DNA from: WLND01 sp040398845
GTDB taxonomy: Bacteria > Actinomycetota > Actinomycetes > S36-B12
Direction: 5' to 3'
Assembly (NCBI GenBank): GCA_040398845.1
Contig: JBBATH010000013.1
Coordinates: 1-64,000 of the forward strand
DNA: 64,000 bases
Under the pieces are notes generated by a model that saw only the letters and a list, made by a program, of their open reading frames with translations, made no database searches and was not told the DNA's origin. The stretch's first letter is position 1; each line of letters opens with the position of its first letter. A program made the position numbers and the translations under genes. Positions 1 to 7,990 of this stretch are shown piece after piece.

Positions 1-614
1 GCGTGACGCGCACTCGCGAACAGGTGCTGCTCCATTGCCCGCTGCGCCCCCGCCGGATCGCGCCGGCGAAAGGCCTCGATGATGTCGGCGTGCTGGTGCA
101 GCGCCTGCTCGGGCCATTCCGGGACGAACTCGAAATAGTGCATCGGCAGCGACCTGGTGAGCATCTTCAGCAGGCTCGATATCCGCCGGCTCCCGCATGC
201 GGTGTTAATGATGCGGTGGAACTCGAAGTTGAGGCGCTCTTGCTCCTGCGGGCTGTCCGACCGGCTCATCGCTTCTTGGACGACCTCAAGTCGGGCGAGG
301 CCTTCATCGTCAAGGCGCGCGACAGCCCGTGCCGCTGCCAGGCCCGCCACCGTTCCGAAGAGCTGATAGTGGTCAGCGATGTCCTCGCGCTGCACCCGTT
401 CCACGTAGGCGCCTCGGCGCGGGAGGGTGCGGATGAGGCCCTCCTGATCGAGGGAGATGAGCGCCTCGCGCACCGGCAACCTGCTCACGCCCATGTCCTT
501 GGCAATGGCGTCCTGGTCGATGCGCGTACCCGGGCGAAGGCGCCCGGTGAGGATGGCATCGCGGATGTGATCTGCCACCTCGTCCGCGAGATTGCCACGT
601 CGGTTTGGGCTCAC
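1..614 (-). CDS. GntR-family regulator, FCD (FadR) subfamily, 3' end cut by window edge
   Basis: Translating the minus strand from GTG at 614 gives about 204 residues with no stop before the left edge. Residues about 8-70 are a GntR winged helix (begins LADEVADHIRDAILTGRL; recognition region VSRLPVREAL). From about residue 75 there is an all-helical FCD ligand domain whose usual histidines lie in EFHRIIN, LHQHADII and MEQHL. FCD proteins typically repress catabolic genes and are released by small organic acids or amines. The GTG start overlaps the stop of the upstream aldehyde dehydrogenase (GTGA), so the two are probably translationally coupled. It is therefore the likely local regulator of the gamma-glutamyl-amine module; the effector is unknown. 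Confidence 0.88.
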   Translation of the reverse strand, partial: MSPNRRGNLADEVADHIRDAILTGRLRPGTRIDQDAIAKDMGVSRLPVREALISLDQEGLIRTLPRRGAYVERVQREDIADHYQLFGTVAGLAAARAVARLDDEGLARLEVVQEAMSRSDSPQEQERLNFEFHRIINTACGSRRISSLLKMLTRSLPMHYFEFVPEWPEQALHQHADIIEAFRRRDPAGAQRAMEQHLFASARH

Positions 615-2092
615 GCGAGCTCTATCCAGGTGGTCTTGATGTCGGTGAACTTATCGAGTGCGTGCAGGCTCTTGTCACGGCCGAATCCCGACTGCTTCAC
701 TCCGCCGAAGGGCACGGTGAGGTCACCCTCCTCGTAGCAGTTGACCCACACGACACCCACCCGAAGATCGCGGCTCACCCGAACGGCCCGATCAAGGTCG
801 CGCGTCCATACTGCGGAAGCGAGGCCGTACTGCGTGCCGTTCGCCAGCCGAACCGCCTCCGCCTCATCAGCGAAGGTCGTCACGGCGAGCACCGGGCCGA
901 AGACCTCTTCCTGCGCAAGGGACGACGCGGGGTCAACCTGATCAAATACTGTCGGCGGGTAGTAGCTGCCGCCGGTCTCCTGGAGCACGGCTTCGCCCCC
1001 GGTGAGCAGGTCACCGTTCTCCCCACGAGCCCGCTCGACCATGGCGTGGATCCTCGCGAGGTGGGCTGCACTCACGACCGTTCCCATCGGGGTGTCGGCA
1101 AGCAGCGGGTTGCCCGGTTGAGTCTCGGCAGCAACCCTCAGCACATGCTCCATGACCTCGTCGTGGATCGATTCGTGGACGAGCAGACGGGATCCCGCAG
1201 TGCACATCTGACCCGCGTTATAGAAGATCGACCCTGCCGCCGCGCTGGCAGCCTTGGCGATGTCGGCATCGGGGAAGATCACATTCGCCGACTTGCCACC
1301 GAGCTCAGGCCAGACCCGCTTGAGATTCGACTGCGCGGCGTACTCCATGAATTTGGCGCCGACCGCGGTCGAACCGGTAAAGGTCACGACGTCGACATCC
1401 ATATGGCGCCCGAGGGCCTGGCCGGCAACCTGCCCGTGTCCGTTCACGACATTGAGGACGCCATCAGGAATGCCGGCTTCCAGCGCCAGTTCGGCAAAGA
1501 GCAAGGCTGAAAGGGGGGACGCCTCAGCCGGCTTGAGGACGACGGAGCAGCCGACGGCCAGCGCGGGTGCGACCTTCCAGACCGCCATCGTGAGTGGGAA
1601 GTTCCAAGGCACGATCGCCGCGACAACCCCGGCGGGCTCACGCTGGATCAGGGCGAGTGAATTGCGCGCGGTGTTCGGGATCTCATCGAGGACCTTGTCG
1701 ATGGCCTCGCCGAACCAGCGCAAGGTGCGGATAACAGCCCGGTTGTCGACCGCCTGAGCCTCGCGCGCCGGTTTGCCCATCTCAAGTGTCTGGAGCACGG
1801 CAAGTTCGTCCGAATGCTCAGCACACAGCTTCGACCACTTGACGAGGATCTCCTTGCGCTCGAGCGGAGATTTGTGCGACCAGCGACCGTCATCGAAGGC
1901 ACGTCGCGCCGATGCGACGGCGCGATCGACATCGGATTCCGAGGCGAAGGAGACCTCGGCGATCGTCGCCCCGTCGATGGGACTGATGACCGAGTGACGA
2001 CCGCCCGTACCGTCAACCCAGGCGCCGTCAATGAGCAGACCGGTCGGATGGGTGACACGTGCAGCAAGGGCTTGCCAATCGATGACGGTCAC
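611..2092 (-). CDS. puuC: PuuC-type aldehyde dehydrogenase (gamma-glutamyl-gamma-aminobutyraldehyde dehydrogenase-like)
   Basis: NAD(P)-dependent aldehyde dehydrogenase of 493 aa. Visible motifs are the VPWNFPL cofactor-binding segment, FTGSTAVG, the general-base glutamate in ELGGKSANVIF, the catalytic cysteine in NAGQMCTAGSR, and the C-terminal FGGVKQSGFGRDKSLHALDKF. The last motif is especially close to E. coli PuuC, which oxidises gamma-glutamyl-aminobutyraldehyde in putrescine breakdown. GTG at 2092 is chosen because an AAGAAGGGG ribosome site sits 6-7 bases upstream and the family N-terminus starts here; an open frame continues upstream to 2365 but is not family-like. It overlaps the GntR gene and lies near a GS-like ligase and an amidotransferase, which fits a gamma-glutamyl-amine route. 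The true aldehyde is inferred. Confidence 0.88.
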   Translation of the reverse strand: MTVIDWQALAARVTHPTGLLIDGAWVDGTGGRHSVISPIDGATIAEVSFASESDVDRAVASARRAFDDGRWSHKSPLERKEILVKWSKLCAEHSDELAVLQTLEMGKPAREAQAVDNRAVIRTLRWFGEAIDKVLDEIPNTARNSLALIQREPAGVVAAIVPWNFPLTMAVWKVAPALAVGCSVVLKPAEASPLSALLFAELALEAGIPDGVLNVVNGHGQVAGQALGRHMDVDVVTFTGSTAVGAKFMEYAAQSNLKRVWPELGGKSANVIFPDADIAKAASAAAGSIFYNAGQMCTAGSRLLVHESIHDEVMEHVLRVAAETQPGNPLLADTPMGTVVSAAHLARIHAMVERARGENGDLLTGGEAVLQETGGSYYPPTVFDQVDPASSLAQEEVFGPVLAVTTFADEAEAVRLANGTQYGLASAVWTRDLDRAVRVSRDLRVGVVWVNCYEEGDLTVPFGGVKQSGFGRDKSLHALDKFTDIKTTWIELA

Positions 2093-2129
2093 AGGGACCC
2101 CTTCTTCATCAGAATCGTCAGCACGAATC

Positions 2130-2146
2130 TTGGATAAATGATACAA
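2130..2146. promoter_or_regulatory. Candidate GntR operator in the puuC/acyl-CoA dehydrogenase divergent promoter
   Basis: Imperfect palindrome TTGGATAAATGATACAA (TTGnAT...ATnCAA) in the 61-bp gap between the divergent aldehyde dehydrogenase and acyl-CoA dehydrogenase genes. The core GATAAATG recurs at 6941-6948 upstream of the GS-like ligase and alcohol dehydrogenase. FCD-type GntR proteins often bind short TTGTnnACAA-like palindromes, so the adjacent GntR gene is the natural candidate. This is an inference from two occurrences. Confidence 0.35.
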
Positions 2147-2153
2147 ACACCAT

Positions 2154-3308
2154 GTGCGGCTTTCATCGAATTCCGAATATGACGATCTCCGTTCAGCGGT
2201 CCGTGGGGTCTGCGACCGGTTCCCCGGCGAATACTGGCGCGGCCTCGAGCCAGACCGATATCCCGAGGAGTTCGTCGCGGCCCTCACCGCTGCCGGGTAT
2301 CTTGGCGCCCTCATCCCTGAGGAATACGGGGGCGGCGGGGCGACGCTGACCGAGGCATCGATCATCCTGGAAGAGGTCGCAGCCTCGGGCGGTAACCCCT
2401 CCGCCTGTCATGCGCAGATGTACATCATGGGAACCCTGCTGCGCCATGGCTCAGATGCGCAAAAGCAGCAATATCTGCCCCAGCTCGCCGACGGCACCCT
2501 ACGACTTCAGGCGTTCGCGGTCACCGAGCCCGGCGCCGGCTCGGAGACGACACGAATCCGCACGAAGGCCGAGAAGGTTGACGGCGGCTGGCGGATCAAC
2601 GGCCAGAAGATCTGGACGTCACGCGCCCTCTACTCCGACCTCATGCTGCTCCTTGCCCGCACCACGCCATACGACGACTGCGTGAAGAAGACCGACGGCC
2701 TCTCTACCTTTCTCATCGACATGCGCAAGGTCGATGGCATCACGATCAAGCCCATCGCCACGATGATCAACCACAACACCACCGAGGTGTTCTTCGACAA
2801 TGTGGTGATCCCCGACGAAGCACTCATCGGGGAGGTCGGCAAGGGCTTTCGCTACATCCTCGACGGGATGAACGCCGAGCGGATCCTCATTGCGTCGGAG
2901 TGCCTCGGCGACGGCAGGTTCCTGCTCGAGCGAGCGGTGGAGTACGCAAACACTCGAGAGGTATTCGGCGGACCAATCGGCGCGAACCAGGGAGTGCAGT
3001 TCCCGCTCGCCCGCGCCTACGCAGCGCTACGAGCCGCAGATCTCGTCCGCTTCGAGGCCGCGCGCCTGTACGACGCAAAGGAGAAGTGCGCGGAGGAGGC
3101 GAACATGGCCAAACTCCTGGCCTCCGAGGCCTCGTGGGCTGCGGCGAATGCCTCGTTGGATGCGCACGGCGGTTTCGGCTTCGCGGTCGAGTACGACATC
3201 GAGCGCAAGTTCCGCGAGACCCGGCTGTACCAAACTGCCCCGATCAACAACAACCTCGTGCTCGCCTACCTCGGCCAGCACGTCATGGGTCTGCCGAAGT
3301 CGTATTAG
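2154..3308 (+). CDS. Acyl-CoA dehydrogenase
   Basis: FAD-dependent acyl-CoA dehydrogenase, 384 aa, the normal family length. Visible are the N-terminal helical domain, AFAVTEPGAGSETTRI (beta-domain flavin/substrate motif), INGQKIWTSRA, and the C-terminal helices with LDAHGGFGFAVEYDIERKFRETRLY, which contains the conserved YxxxRxxRxxR-like acyl/FAD segment. It would introduce a trans double bond into an acyl-CoA. GTG at 2154 gives the expected N-terminus, but no clear ribosome site is visible and an overlapping ATG at 2152 is in another frame. It is divergent from the PuuC-type dehydrogenase and close to a CoA-transferase, so it may act on an acyl-CoA made from the amine-derived acid. The substrate cannot be read from the sequence. 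Confidence 0.9.
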   Translation: MRLSSNSEYDDLRSAVRGVCDRFPGEYWRGLEPDRYPEEFVAALTAAGYLGALIPEEYGGGGATLTEASIILEEVAASGGNPSACHAQMYIMGTLLRHGSDAQKQQYLPQLADGTLRLQAFAVTEPGAGSETTRIRTKAEKVDGGWRINGQKIWTSRALYSDLMLLLARTTPYDDCVKKTDGLSTFLIDMRKVDGITIKPIATMINHNTTEVFFDNVVIPDEALIGEVGKGFRYILDGMNAERILIASECLGDGRFLLERAVEYANTREVFGGPIGANQGVQFPLARAYAALRAADLVRFEAARLYDAKEKCAEEANMAKLLASEASWAAANASLDAHGGFGFAVEYDIERKFRETRLYQTAPINNNLVLAYLGQHVMGLPKSY

Positions 3309-3675
3309 ATCTGCTGGAGCTAACTCCGGTGGGCTATGTGTCGTAGGGGAGATCCGCCGCAGAAACGAAGTCGCATCAGCATGGAGTCAACATAATCATG
3401 ATTAGCCTAATCACGATTAGGCAGTCAAAAGCTGCGGCGACAAGACGGCTCCCTCATTCGTAGACTCACGCCCGCGCTGCCCTCGTCACGAACTCGTCGA
3501 GGAGGGCGGATGTGTCAAGTGGGTCGATGCCCGGCATGAAGGGGCCACAATCGAAGGCTGAAAGTTCGAGCAGAGTCGAAGTTCGCGCAATGTGCATATG
3601 CAACTGGGCTTTGACGGCCTGCTCAATTACAGAACCGGAACGCATGACTGGTGAGGGGCTTCGCATGGGGCCAAC
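3309..3675. other. Intergenic region between convergent genes, with nested palindromes
   Basis: This 367-bp stretch separates the convergent acyl-CoA dehydrogenase and CoA-transferase genes. It holds two adjacent palindromes at 3393-3422 (described separately). A 66-codon minus-strand open frame (3466-3666) ends in a plausible protein tail, but I recognise no family and see no convincing ribosome site, so it is not called. Nothing else is visible. Confidence 0.5.
3393..3422. repeat. Tandem palindromes (operator-like)
   Basis: TAATCATGATTA at 3393-3404 is a perfect 12-bp palindrome. It is followed at 3405-3422 by GCCTAATCACGATTAGGC, an inverted repeat with 8-bp arms and a 2-bp centre. The two share the 13-mer TAATCAyGATTAG with a 15-bp period. 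A 2-bp loop is too tight for a normal terminator hairpin, so a protein-binding site is more likely, but no gene starts nearby. Confidence 0.45.
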
Positions 3676-4848
3676 CTATCCTCGAATGAATCCCGTGTCA
3701 TCGCTTGATTTCCTCCGCCCGATAATCCCTTCGACGACAGCGGGATCGTGCTCTCCGAGTGCCGGGATGCGGCTTCTGCCCGGCGACCATTCGCTGATCT
3801 CGAAGGGCTCAGCAAGGAGTTCGAGCGGGCCGCCAGGGGTGTCAACCTCGACAAATCGGCCGCGGGCCCGCAATTGCTCGTGCTTCCAGACATCGGCGAG
3901 GTCGTTCACTCGCGCTATGGCAATGCCGGCATCGGCAAGTCGAGCCAACGCATCGTCGTCCGAAATTGATCGGAAACCCTCACTGACCAGACTCTCGGTT
4001 TCTTCGACGTTCGCGATCCGGGCTGCGTTTGTCGCGAACCGCTCATCGGTCGCCAGGGCTACGTTGGCTAGGACGATCTCGGCCATCCGCTGCCACTCTC
4101 GGTCATTCTGGATGGCAATGAGGATGACCTTGCCGCTTGCGAGGGCGAAGGTGCCATACGGGGCAATCGCATGGTGACGCCGGCTCGTCCGCGGTGCCTG
4201 GCCCTTGCCGTGCACGGCGGCGTAGAGCGGCGCTGACATCCATTCGACGAGGGAATCGAGCATTGACACGGAGATCGCCGCTCCCTCGCCGGTGCGCTCC
4301 CGGCGCACGAGCGCCGCGAGAATCCCGCTCATCGCGTACATGCCCGCCGAGATGTCGGCGACCGAAAACCCAACCTTCGACATGGTCTCGTCGCCGGTCA
4401 CCGAGAAGGCCCCCGCCTCGGCTTGAACGGCCAAGTCATACGCCTTATCCGCGCTGCGCGGGCCGCCGGCGCCGTAGCCGGAGATCTCGCAGGCGATCAG
4501 GCCGGGGAACCGTGCGTGCAGTTGCTCGGCGCCGATGCCCATCCGTTCTGCAGCATCTGGTGCAATGTTCTGCACGAAGACGTCAGCACCAGCGATGAGT
4601 GCGAAGAAGGTTTCGGCATCGCCGTCGTTCTTGATGTCGAGCACCACCGACTGCTTGCCCCTATTGGCCCACACGAAGAACGCAGACTCACCCTTCACAT
4701 CGGCGTCGTAGTGGCGGGCGAAGTCGCCGCCGGGTCGCTCAATCTTGATGACGGTGGCGCCGAGATCGGCGAGCTGCCGAGTCGCGAAGGGTGCCGAAAT
4801 CGCCTGCTCAAGGGAAACGACGACAACGCCGGCGAGCGGTGCCGTCAC
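3676..4848 (-). CDS. CaiB/BaiF (family III) CoA-transferase
   Basis: 390 aa, typical of family III CoA-transferases, which move CoA between acids through a glutamyl/aspartyl-CoA anhydride. The N-terminus shows the CoA-binding start LEQAISAPFATRQLADLGA and VIKIERPGGDFAR. The expected catalytic aspartate lies in GFSVADISAGMYAM. The start ATG at 4848 overlaps the amidotransferase stop by 4 bases (4845-4848), so it is the last gene of a GS-like / amidotransferase / CoA-transferase operon. Context suggests activation of the acid left after amine removal, for use by the neighbouring acyl-CoA dehydrogenase. Donor and acceptor are unknown. Confidence 0.88.
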   Translation of the reverse strand: MTAPLAGVVVVSLEQAISAPFATRQLADLGATVIKIERPGGDFARHYDADVKGESAFFVWANRGKQSVVLDIKNDGDAETFFALIAGADVFVQNIAPDAAERMGIGAEQLHARFPGLIACEISGYGAGGPRSADKAYDLAVQAEAGAFSVTGDETMSKVGFSVADISAGMYAMSGILAALVRRERTGEGAAISVSMLDSLVEWMSAPLYAAVHGKGQAPRTSRRHHAIAPYGTFALASGKVILIAIQNDREWQRMAEIVLANVALATDERFATNAARIANVEETESLVSEGFRSISDDDALARLADAGIAIARVNDLADVWKHEQLRARGRFVEVDTPGGPLELLAEPFEISEWSPGRSRIPALGEHDPAVVEGIIGRRKSSDDTGFIRG

Positions 4849-5552
4849 ACCGGCGCCCCTGCTACGTCGGTGAAGAACCAGTCGATGAGCTGCTCGCAGT
4901 TGCGTCGCAGCACCTCGGCCTGATCCGAGAGATCAGCGATCAACGCTGCGGCACTCGTGCGCGCCGGGACGTGGTCAGGGCCGATTCGCAGCCACTGCGA
5001 GACGAGCTCGACATCGGCCTCCGGATGGAACTGTGTGCCAACCGCATTGCCTCGCCGAAACAGCTGCACGGCATTGTCATTGCTCGCGAGCACCTCCACC
5101 CCCTCGGGCAGCAGAATTCGATCCTCGTGCCACGTGAACCAGGGGCCTGAGGGGATCGGCAGGTCCGAAGCGTCGCTGATCGCGACAATTCCAATCTCAT
5201 CGTGTCCAGCAGGTGCTCGTTCGACCGAGCCCCCGAGCGCCTCCGAGAGCAATTGGCCACCGAAGCACACGCCGAGGTACGGCACGCTTAACTCCATCAC
5301 CCTCGTTATGTAGTCGATTTCCGCCGCGACCCATGGCCTCGAGTGCTCCGCATAGGCGTTCGAGAAGGATCCGAAGGCAATGACAGCATCGAAGTTGGTC
5401 GGCTCTGGAAAGTCGATACTCGGGTTCGCTGGGTCGGCAAGAACAACGTGGGTATGGACGTCGACGCCGCGCTCGCGCAACATCGCACCGATCATGCCCG
5501 GAGCTGCTTCGGGCTCATGGCTGATGAGGAGCACTGAGCGACCTTCACCCAT
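4845..5552 (-). CDS. Class I glutamine amidotransferase-like hydrolase
   Basis: 235 aa, a single GATase1 domain. The nucleophile cysteine is in YLGVCFGGQLLSEALGG (about residue 97) and the His-Glu pair in GTQFHPEADVELV. The fold is that of GMP-synthase-type amidotransferases, and the protein has no synthetase domain. Members beside GS-like ligases (TdnT/AtdA2 in aniline degradation, PuuD) hydrolyse gamma-glutamyl amides. Its ATG at 5552 directly abuts the ligase stop at 5553, so the two are co-translated. I infer it cleaves the gamma-glutamyl group from the ligase's product or a later intermediate. A paralogue lies at 38351-39082. Confidence 0.85.
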   Translation of the reverse strand: MGEGRSVLLISHEPEAAPGMIGAMLRERGVDVHTHVVLADPANPSIDFPEPTNFDAVIAFGSFSNAYAEHSRPWVAAEIDYITRVMELSVPYLGVCFGGQLLSEALGGSVERAPAGHDEIGIVAISDASDLPIPSGPWFTWHEDRILLPEGVEVLASNDNAVQLFRRGNAVGTQFHPEADVELVSQWLRIGPDHVPARTSAAALIADLSDQAEVLRRNCEQLIDWFFTDVAGAPV

Positions 5553-6908
5553 CTAGATGACCCCCCGGTAGCGCTTGATCTCCCAGTCGGTGATGTCCGG
5601 ACTCGACTGATCGGCGTGCTGCCGGAACTCCTCGGCTTCACGGGTCTGCATGATGATGAAGTTATCGACAAAGATGTCGCCGTAGACATCGCGGGTGAAC
5701 GCCGAATCGAAGTTCGCGATCGCTCCCTCGATGTCGACGGGGAGACGCTCCCACCGCTCATCGACATGGGGGTCACCAATGACCTGCTCCATGAGTGGGT
5801 AGTCGTGCTCGATGCCGTCCATGCCCGCGCCGAGCACGCCCGCGAGAACGAGGTAGGGATTCGCGTCGGCGGCTGCCCACCGTGATTCGAGCCGGTTGCC
5901 CGCGCCCGCCCCGATGATCGATCGCACCCCGACAAGCCGGTGATCAAGGCCCCAGGTGACCTGGGTCGGCGAGAACGAGTAGTCCTGCACTCGCTTGTAG
6001 CCACTGATCGTCGGGGTCATGACGAGTTGTAGCTCCTTATTGTGAGCGAGCAATCCGGTCAGGTACTTGCGCATGAGGCTGTTGCCGATGACCGACTCTT
6101 CATCACGCTCCGCGAAGACGTTCTCGCCATCGCGCGTGAGTGATTGGTGCACATGCATGCCATTGCCCGCCTCGAGCAGGAAGGGCTTCGCCATGAAGGT
6201 CGTGTTGATGCCGTGCCGCTTGGCGACCGTGCGGACGATGTACTTGAAGTAGACGGTTGCGTCGGCCATCTCCATGAGGGGGCCGTAACGCAGGTTGATC
6301 TCGGTCTGGCCCGGACCATATTCGACGTTGCAGGCCTCGACCTCGATTCCGGTTTTGCGCAGTGCCTCGCGGATGTCGAGCATGAACGACTCCATCTCGG
6401 CGCCGCGCGCGATGGAGTAGCAGTTGATGTCGTCGTAGAGGGGTGACCAGTCTTCTTTGAAGAAGTGGCATTCGAGTTCGGTCGCGGCATTGACCTCGAA
6501 CCCCATCGCCGCGAACCGGGCGAGTTGGCGCTTGAGCATGTTGCGGGCGTCCATCTCGATCGGCTCACCGGTCGAGACGTTCACGGTGTCGCACATGACG
6601 ATCGCCACACCGGTTGTCCAGCCGGCGATCCGGAAGCTCGCGAGGTCTGGGACGGCGTGCATGTCGGGGAAGCCATCGGCCTCGTTCACCCACGGGGTCG
6701 CGAAGATGAAGCAGGTCGGGTCCCACGTGTAGATGACGTTTGCGATCGCATAGCCAGCCGCGCGCAGGAACTGACGGGTCGGGATCCGCTTGCCCCTCGG
6801 GATGCCCCACGTGTCGAGCACCACGCATTCAACCGTGTGGATGTCATGATCACGGCAGAGCGCCGCAACCCGATCCCATTCCGCTCTGTCCATGACCTGG
6901 GCATGCAT
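5553..6908 (-). CDS. Glutamine-synthetase-like gamma-glutamyl amide ligase (PuuA/GlnA3-like)
   Basis: 451 aa, GS class I fold: N-terminal beta-grasp domain (about 1-110) and C-terminal catalytic domain. Metal and ATP motifs are visible: TELECHFF, NVEYGPGQTEINLRYG, NGMHVHQSL, ISGYKRVQDYSFSPT and RLESRWAAADANPYL. It lacks a clear adenylylation loop, and its context is catabolic rather than housekeeping. Such proteins join glutamate to amines (putrescine, ethanolamine, isopropylamine, aniline) using ATP. The ATG at 6908 has a good GGAGG site 5 bases upstream. It heads the ligase/amidotransferase/CoA-transferase operon and is divergent from an alcohol dehydrogenase/P450 pair. The amine substrate is unknown. 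Confidence 0.88.
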   Translation of the reverse strand: MHAQVMDRAEWDRVAALCRDHDIHTVECVVLDTWGIPRGKRIPTRQFLRAAGYAIANVIYTWDPTCFIFATPWVNEADGFPDMHAVPDLASFRIAGWTTGVAIVMCDTVNVSTGEPIEMDARNMLKRQLARFAAMGFEVNAATELECHFFKEDWSPLYDDINCYSIARGAEMESFMLDIREALRKTGIEVEACNVEYGPGQTEINLRYGPLMEMADATVYFKYIVRTVAKRHGINTTFMAKPFLLEAGNGMHVHQSLTRDGENVFAERDEESVIGNSLMRKYLTGLLAHNKELQLVMTPTISGYKRVQDYSFSPTQVTWGLDHRLVGVRSIIGAGAGNRLESRWAAADANPYLVLAGVLGAGMDGIEHDYPLMEQVIGDPHVDERWERLPVDIEGAIANFDSAFTRDVYGDIFVDNFIIMQTREAEEFRQHADQSSPDITDWEIKRYRGVI

Positions 6909-6933
6909 GAATCCTCCAGAAACCGTAGCTTTA

Positions 6934-6948
6934 GATACTTGATAAATG
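6934..6948. promoter_or_regulatory. Second GATAAATG element, ligase/alcohol dehydrogenase divergent promoter
   Basis: GATACTTGATAAATG in the 106-bp gap between the GS-like ligase and the alcohol dehydrogenase. It shares GATAAATG and a GATAC half-site with 2130-2146. It may be a second site for the GntR protein at the left edge; the match is short, so this is tentative. Confidence 0.3.
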
Positions 6949-7014
6949 TAGTCTGCGATGGCGGGTCAGGACGAGGTTTTCGCGGATCTGGCTGCCCGAA
7001 CGGAAGGACATCCA

Positions 7015-7989
7015 ATGCGCGCCGTCGTTCTCACGACTCCCGGCTCCCCACTCGACGAACTCGAGGTACCTGATCCCATTGCGGCTCCGGGCGGCTCAGT
7101 CATCGACGTGCTGGCCTGCGGGATCTGTCACTCCGATCTCCACGCGGCCAATGGCGACTACACAACGGTGCTGCCGGTGATTCTCGGACACGAGGTCGCC
7201 GGCATGCATCCAACGCTCGGCCCGGTTCTCGTCTACGCCTGCTGGGGCTGCCGCAAGCCCGACTGCTGGGCCTGCTCCTCGGGTCAGGAGATGATCTGCC
7301 CAAATGCGACCGAGGCCGGCCTGTTCAAGGACGGCGGCTATGCCGAGCGCATGGCGATCCCCGACGACAACTACCTCGTGCCGCTCGGCGATCTCGACCC
7401 AGCCCATGCCGCGCCCCTCGCCTGCGGGGGGCTCACCGCCTACCGGGCGGTCGATCACACCCTTGACTACCTCGCCTCGGCCAGCAAGCCCCGCGCCCTC
7501 GTCCTCGGCGCAGGTGGCCTCGGGCAATACGGACTGCAATTCCTCAAAATTCGCTCGAATGCCGAGGTTGTTGTTGTCGATTCCTCCGCCGAGAAGCGCG
7601 CCCTCGCGTTACAACTCGGCGCCGATCTCGCGGTTGCCCCCGGTGAAGCGGAAGGGCTCTTCACCGCCGTCGTTGATTTCGTGGGAGCGGACGCCACCCT
7701 CGAGGCGGCCGCCACGCATGTGGCCCGTCAGGGCATCGCCGTCGTTGTGGGCCTCTACGGCGGCAGCATCCCGTTCGGCTTCGGCAAGGTCCCCCACGAG
7801 GCGCGATTCATGACCTCGATCTGGGGCACCAGGGCGCAGCTCGGGGAACTCGTCACCCTCGCCCAGGAGCACACCCTGCACTCGACAATCGAGGTCATCG
7901 GCCTCGCCGACGCGCAGCGAGCCCATGATCGGCTCCATGCCGGCGACGTCTCGGGGCGATTCGTCATCGTGCCCGGCAATGGGAGCTGA
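7015..7989 (+). CDS. Zinc-dependent alcohol dehydrogenase (MDR family)
   Basis: 324 aa medium-chain dehydrogenase. The catalytic zinc site is formed by ACGICHSD and GHEVAG. A four-cysteine structural zinc loop lies in the CWGCRKPDCWACSSG segment and continues to a further cysteine at MIC. The Rossmann glycine motif is LVLGAGGLGQYGL. ATG at 7015 has GAAGGA about 8 bases upstream and matches the family N-terminus (MRAVVLT); an in-frame ATG at 6958 would add 19 non-conserved residues. The P450 start follows the stop by one base, so the two form an operon. A likely role is oxidation of an alcohol formed by the P450 to an aldehyde for the PuuC-type enzyme. This pathway link is inferred. Confidence 0.87.
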   Translation: MRAVVLTTPGSPLDELEVPDPIAAPGGSVIDVLACGICHSDLHAANGDYTTVLPVILGHEVAGMHPTLGPVLVYACWGCRKPDCWACSSGQEMICPNATEAGLFKDGGYAERMAIPDDNYLVPLGDLDPAHAAPLACGGLTAYRAVDHTLDYLASASKPRALVLGAGGLGQYGLQFLKIRSNAEVVVVDSSAEKRALALQLGADLAVAPGEAEGLFTAVVDFVGADATLEAAATHVARQGIAVVVGLYGGSIPFGFGKVPHEARFMTSIWGTRAQLGELVTLAQEHTLHSTIEVIGLADAQRAHDRLHAGDVSGRFVIVPGNGS

Positions 7990-7990
7990 G

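Noticed and set aside
3..737. Long plus-strand open frame at the left edge
   Set aside because: It is antisense to a clear GntR-FCD protein read from GTG 614 on the minus strand; its own translation shows no family features.
605..1510. Plus-strand 301-codon frame
   Set aside because: Antisense to the PuuC-type aldehyde dehydrogenase; an artefact of high G+C third-position bias.
3466..3666. 66-codon minus-strand frame
   Set aside because: No recognised family, no good ribosome site, and it lies between convergent genes. Noted in the intergenic entry only.
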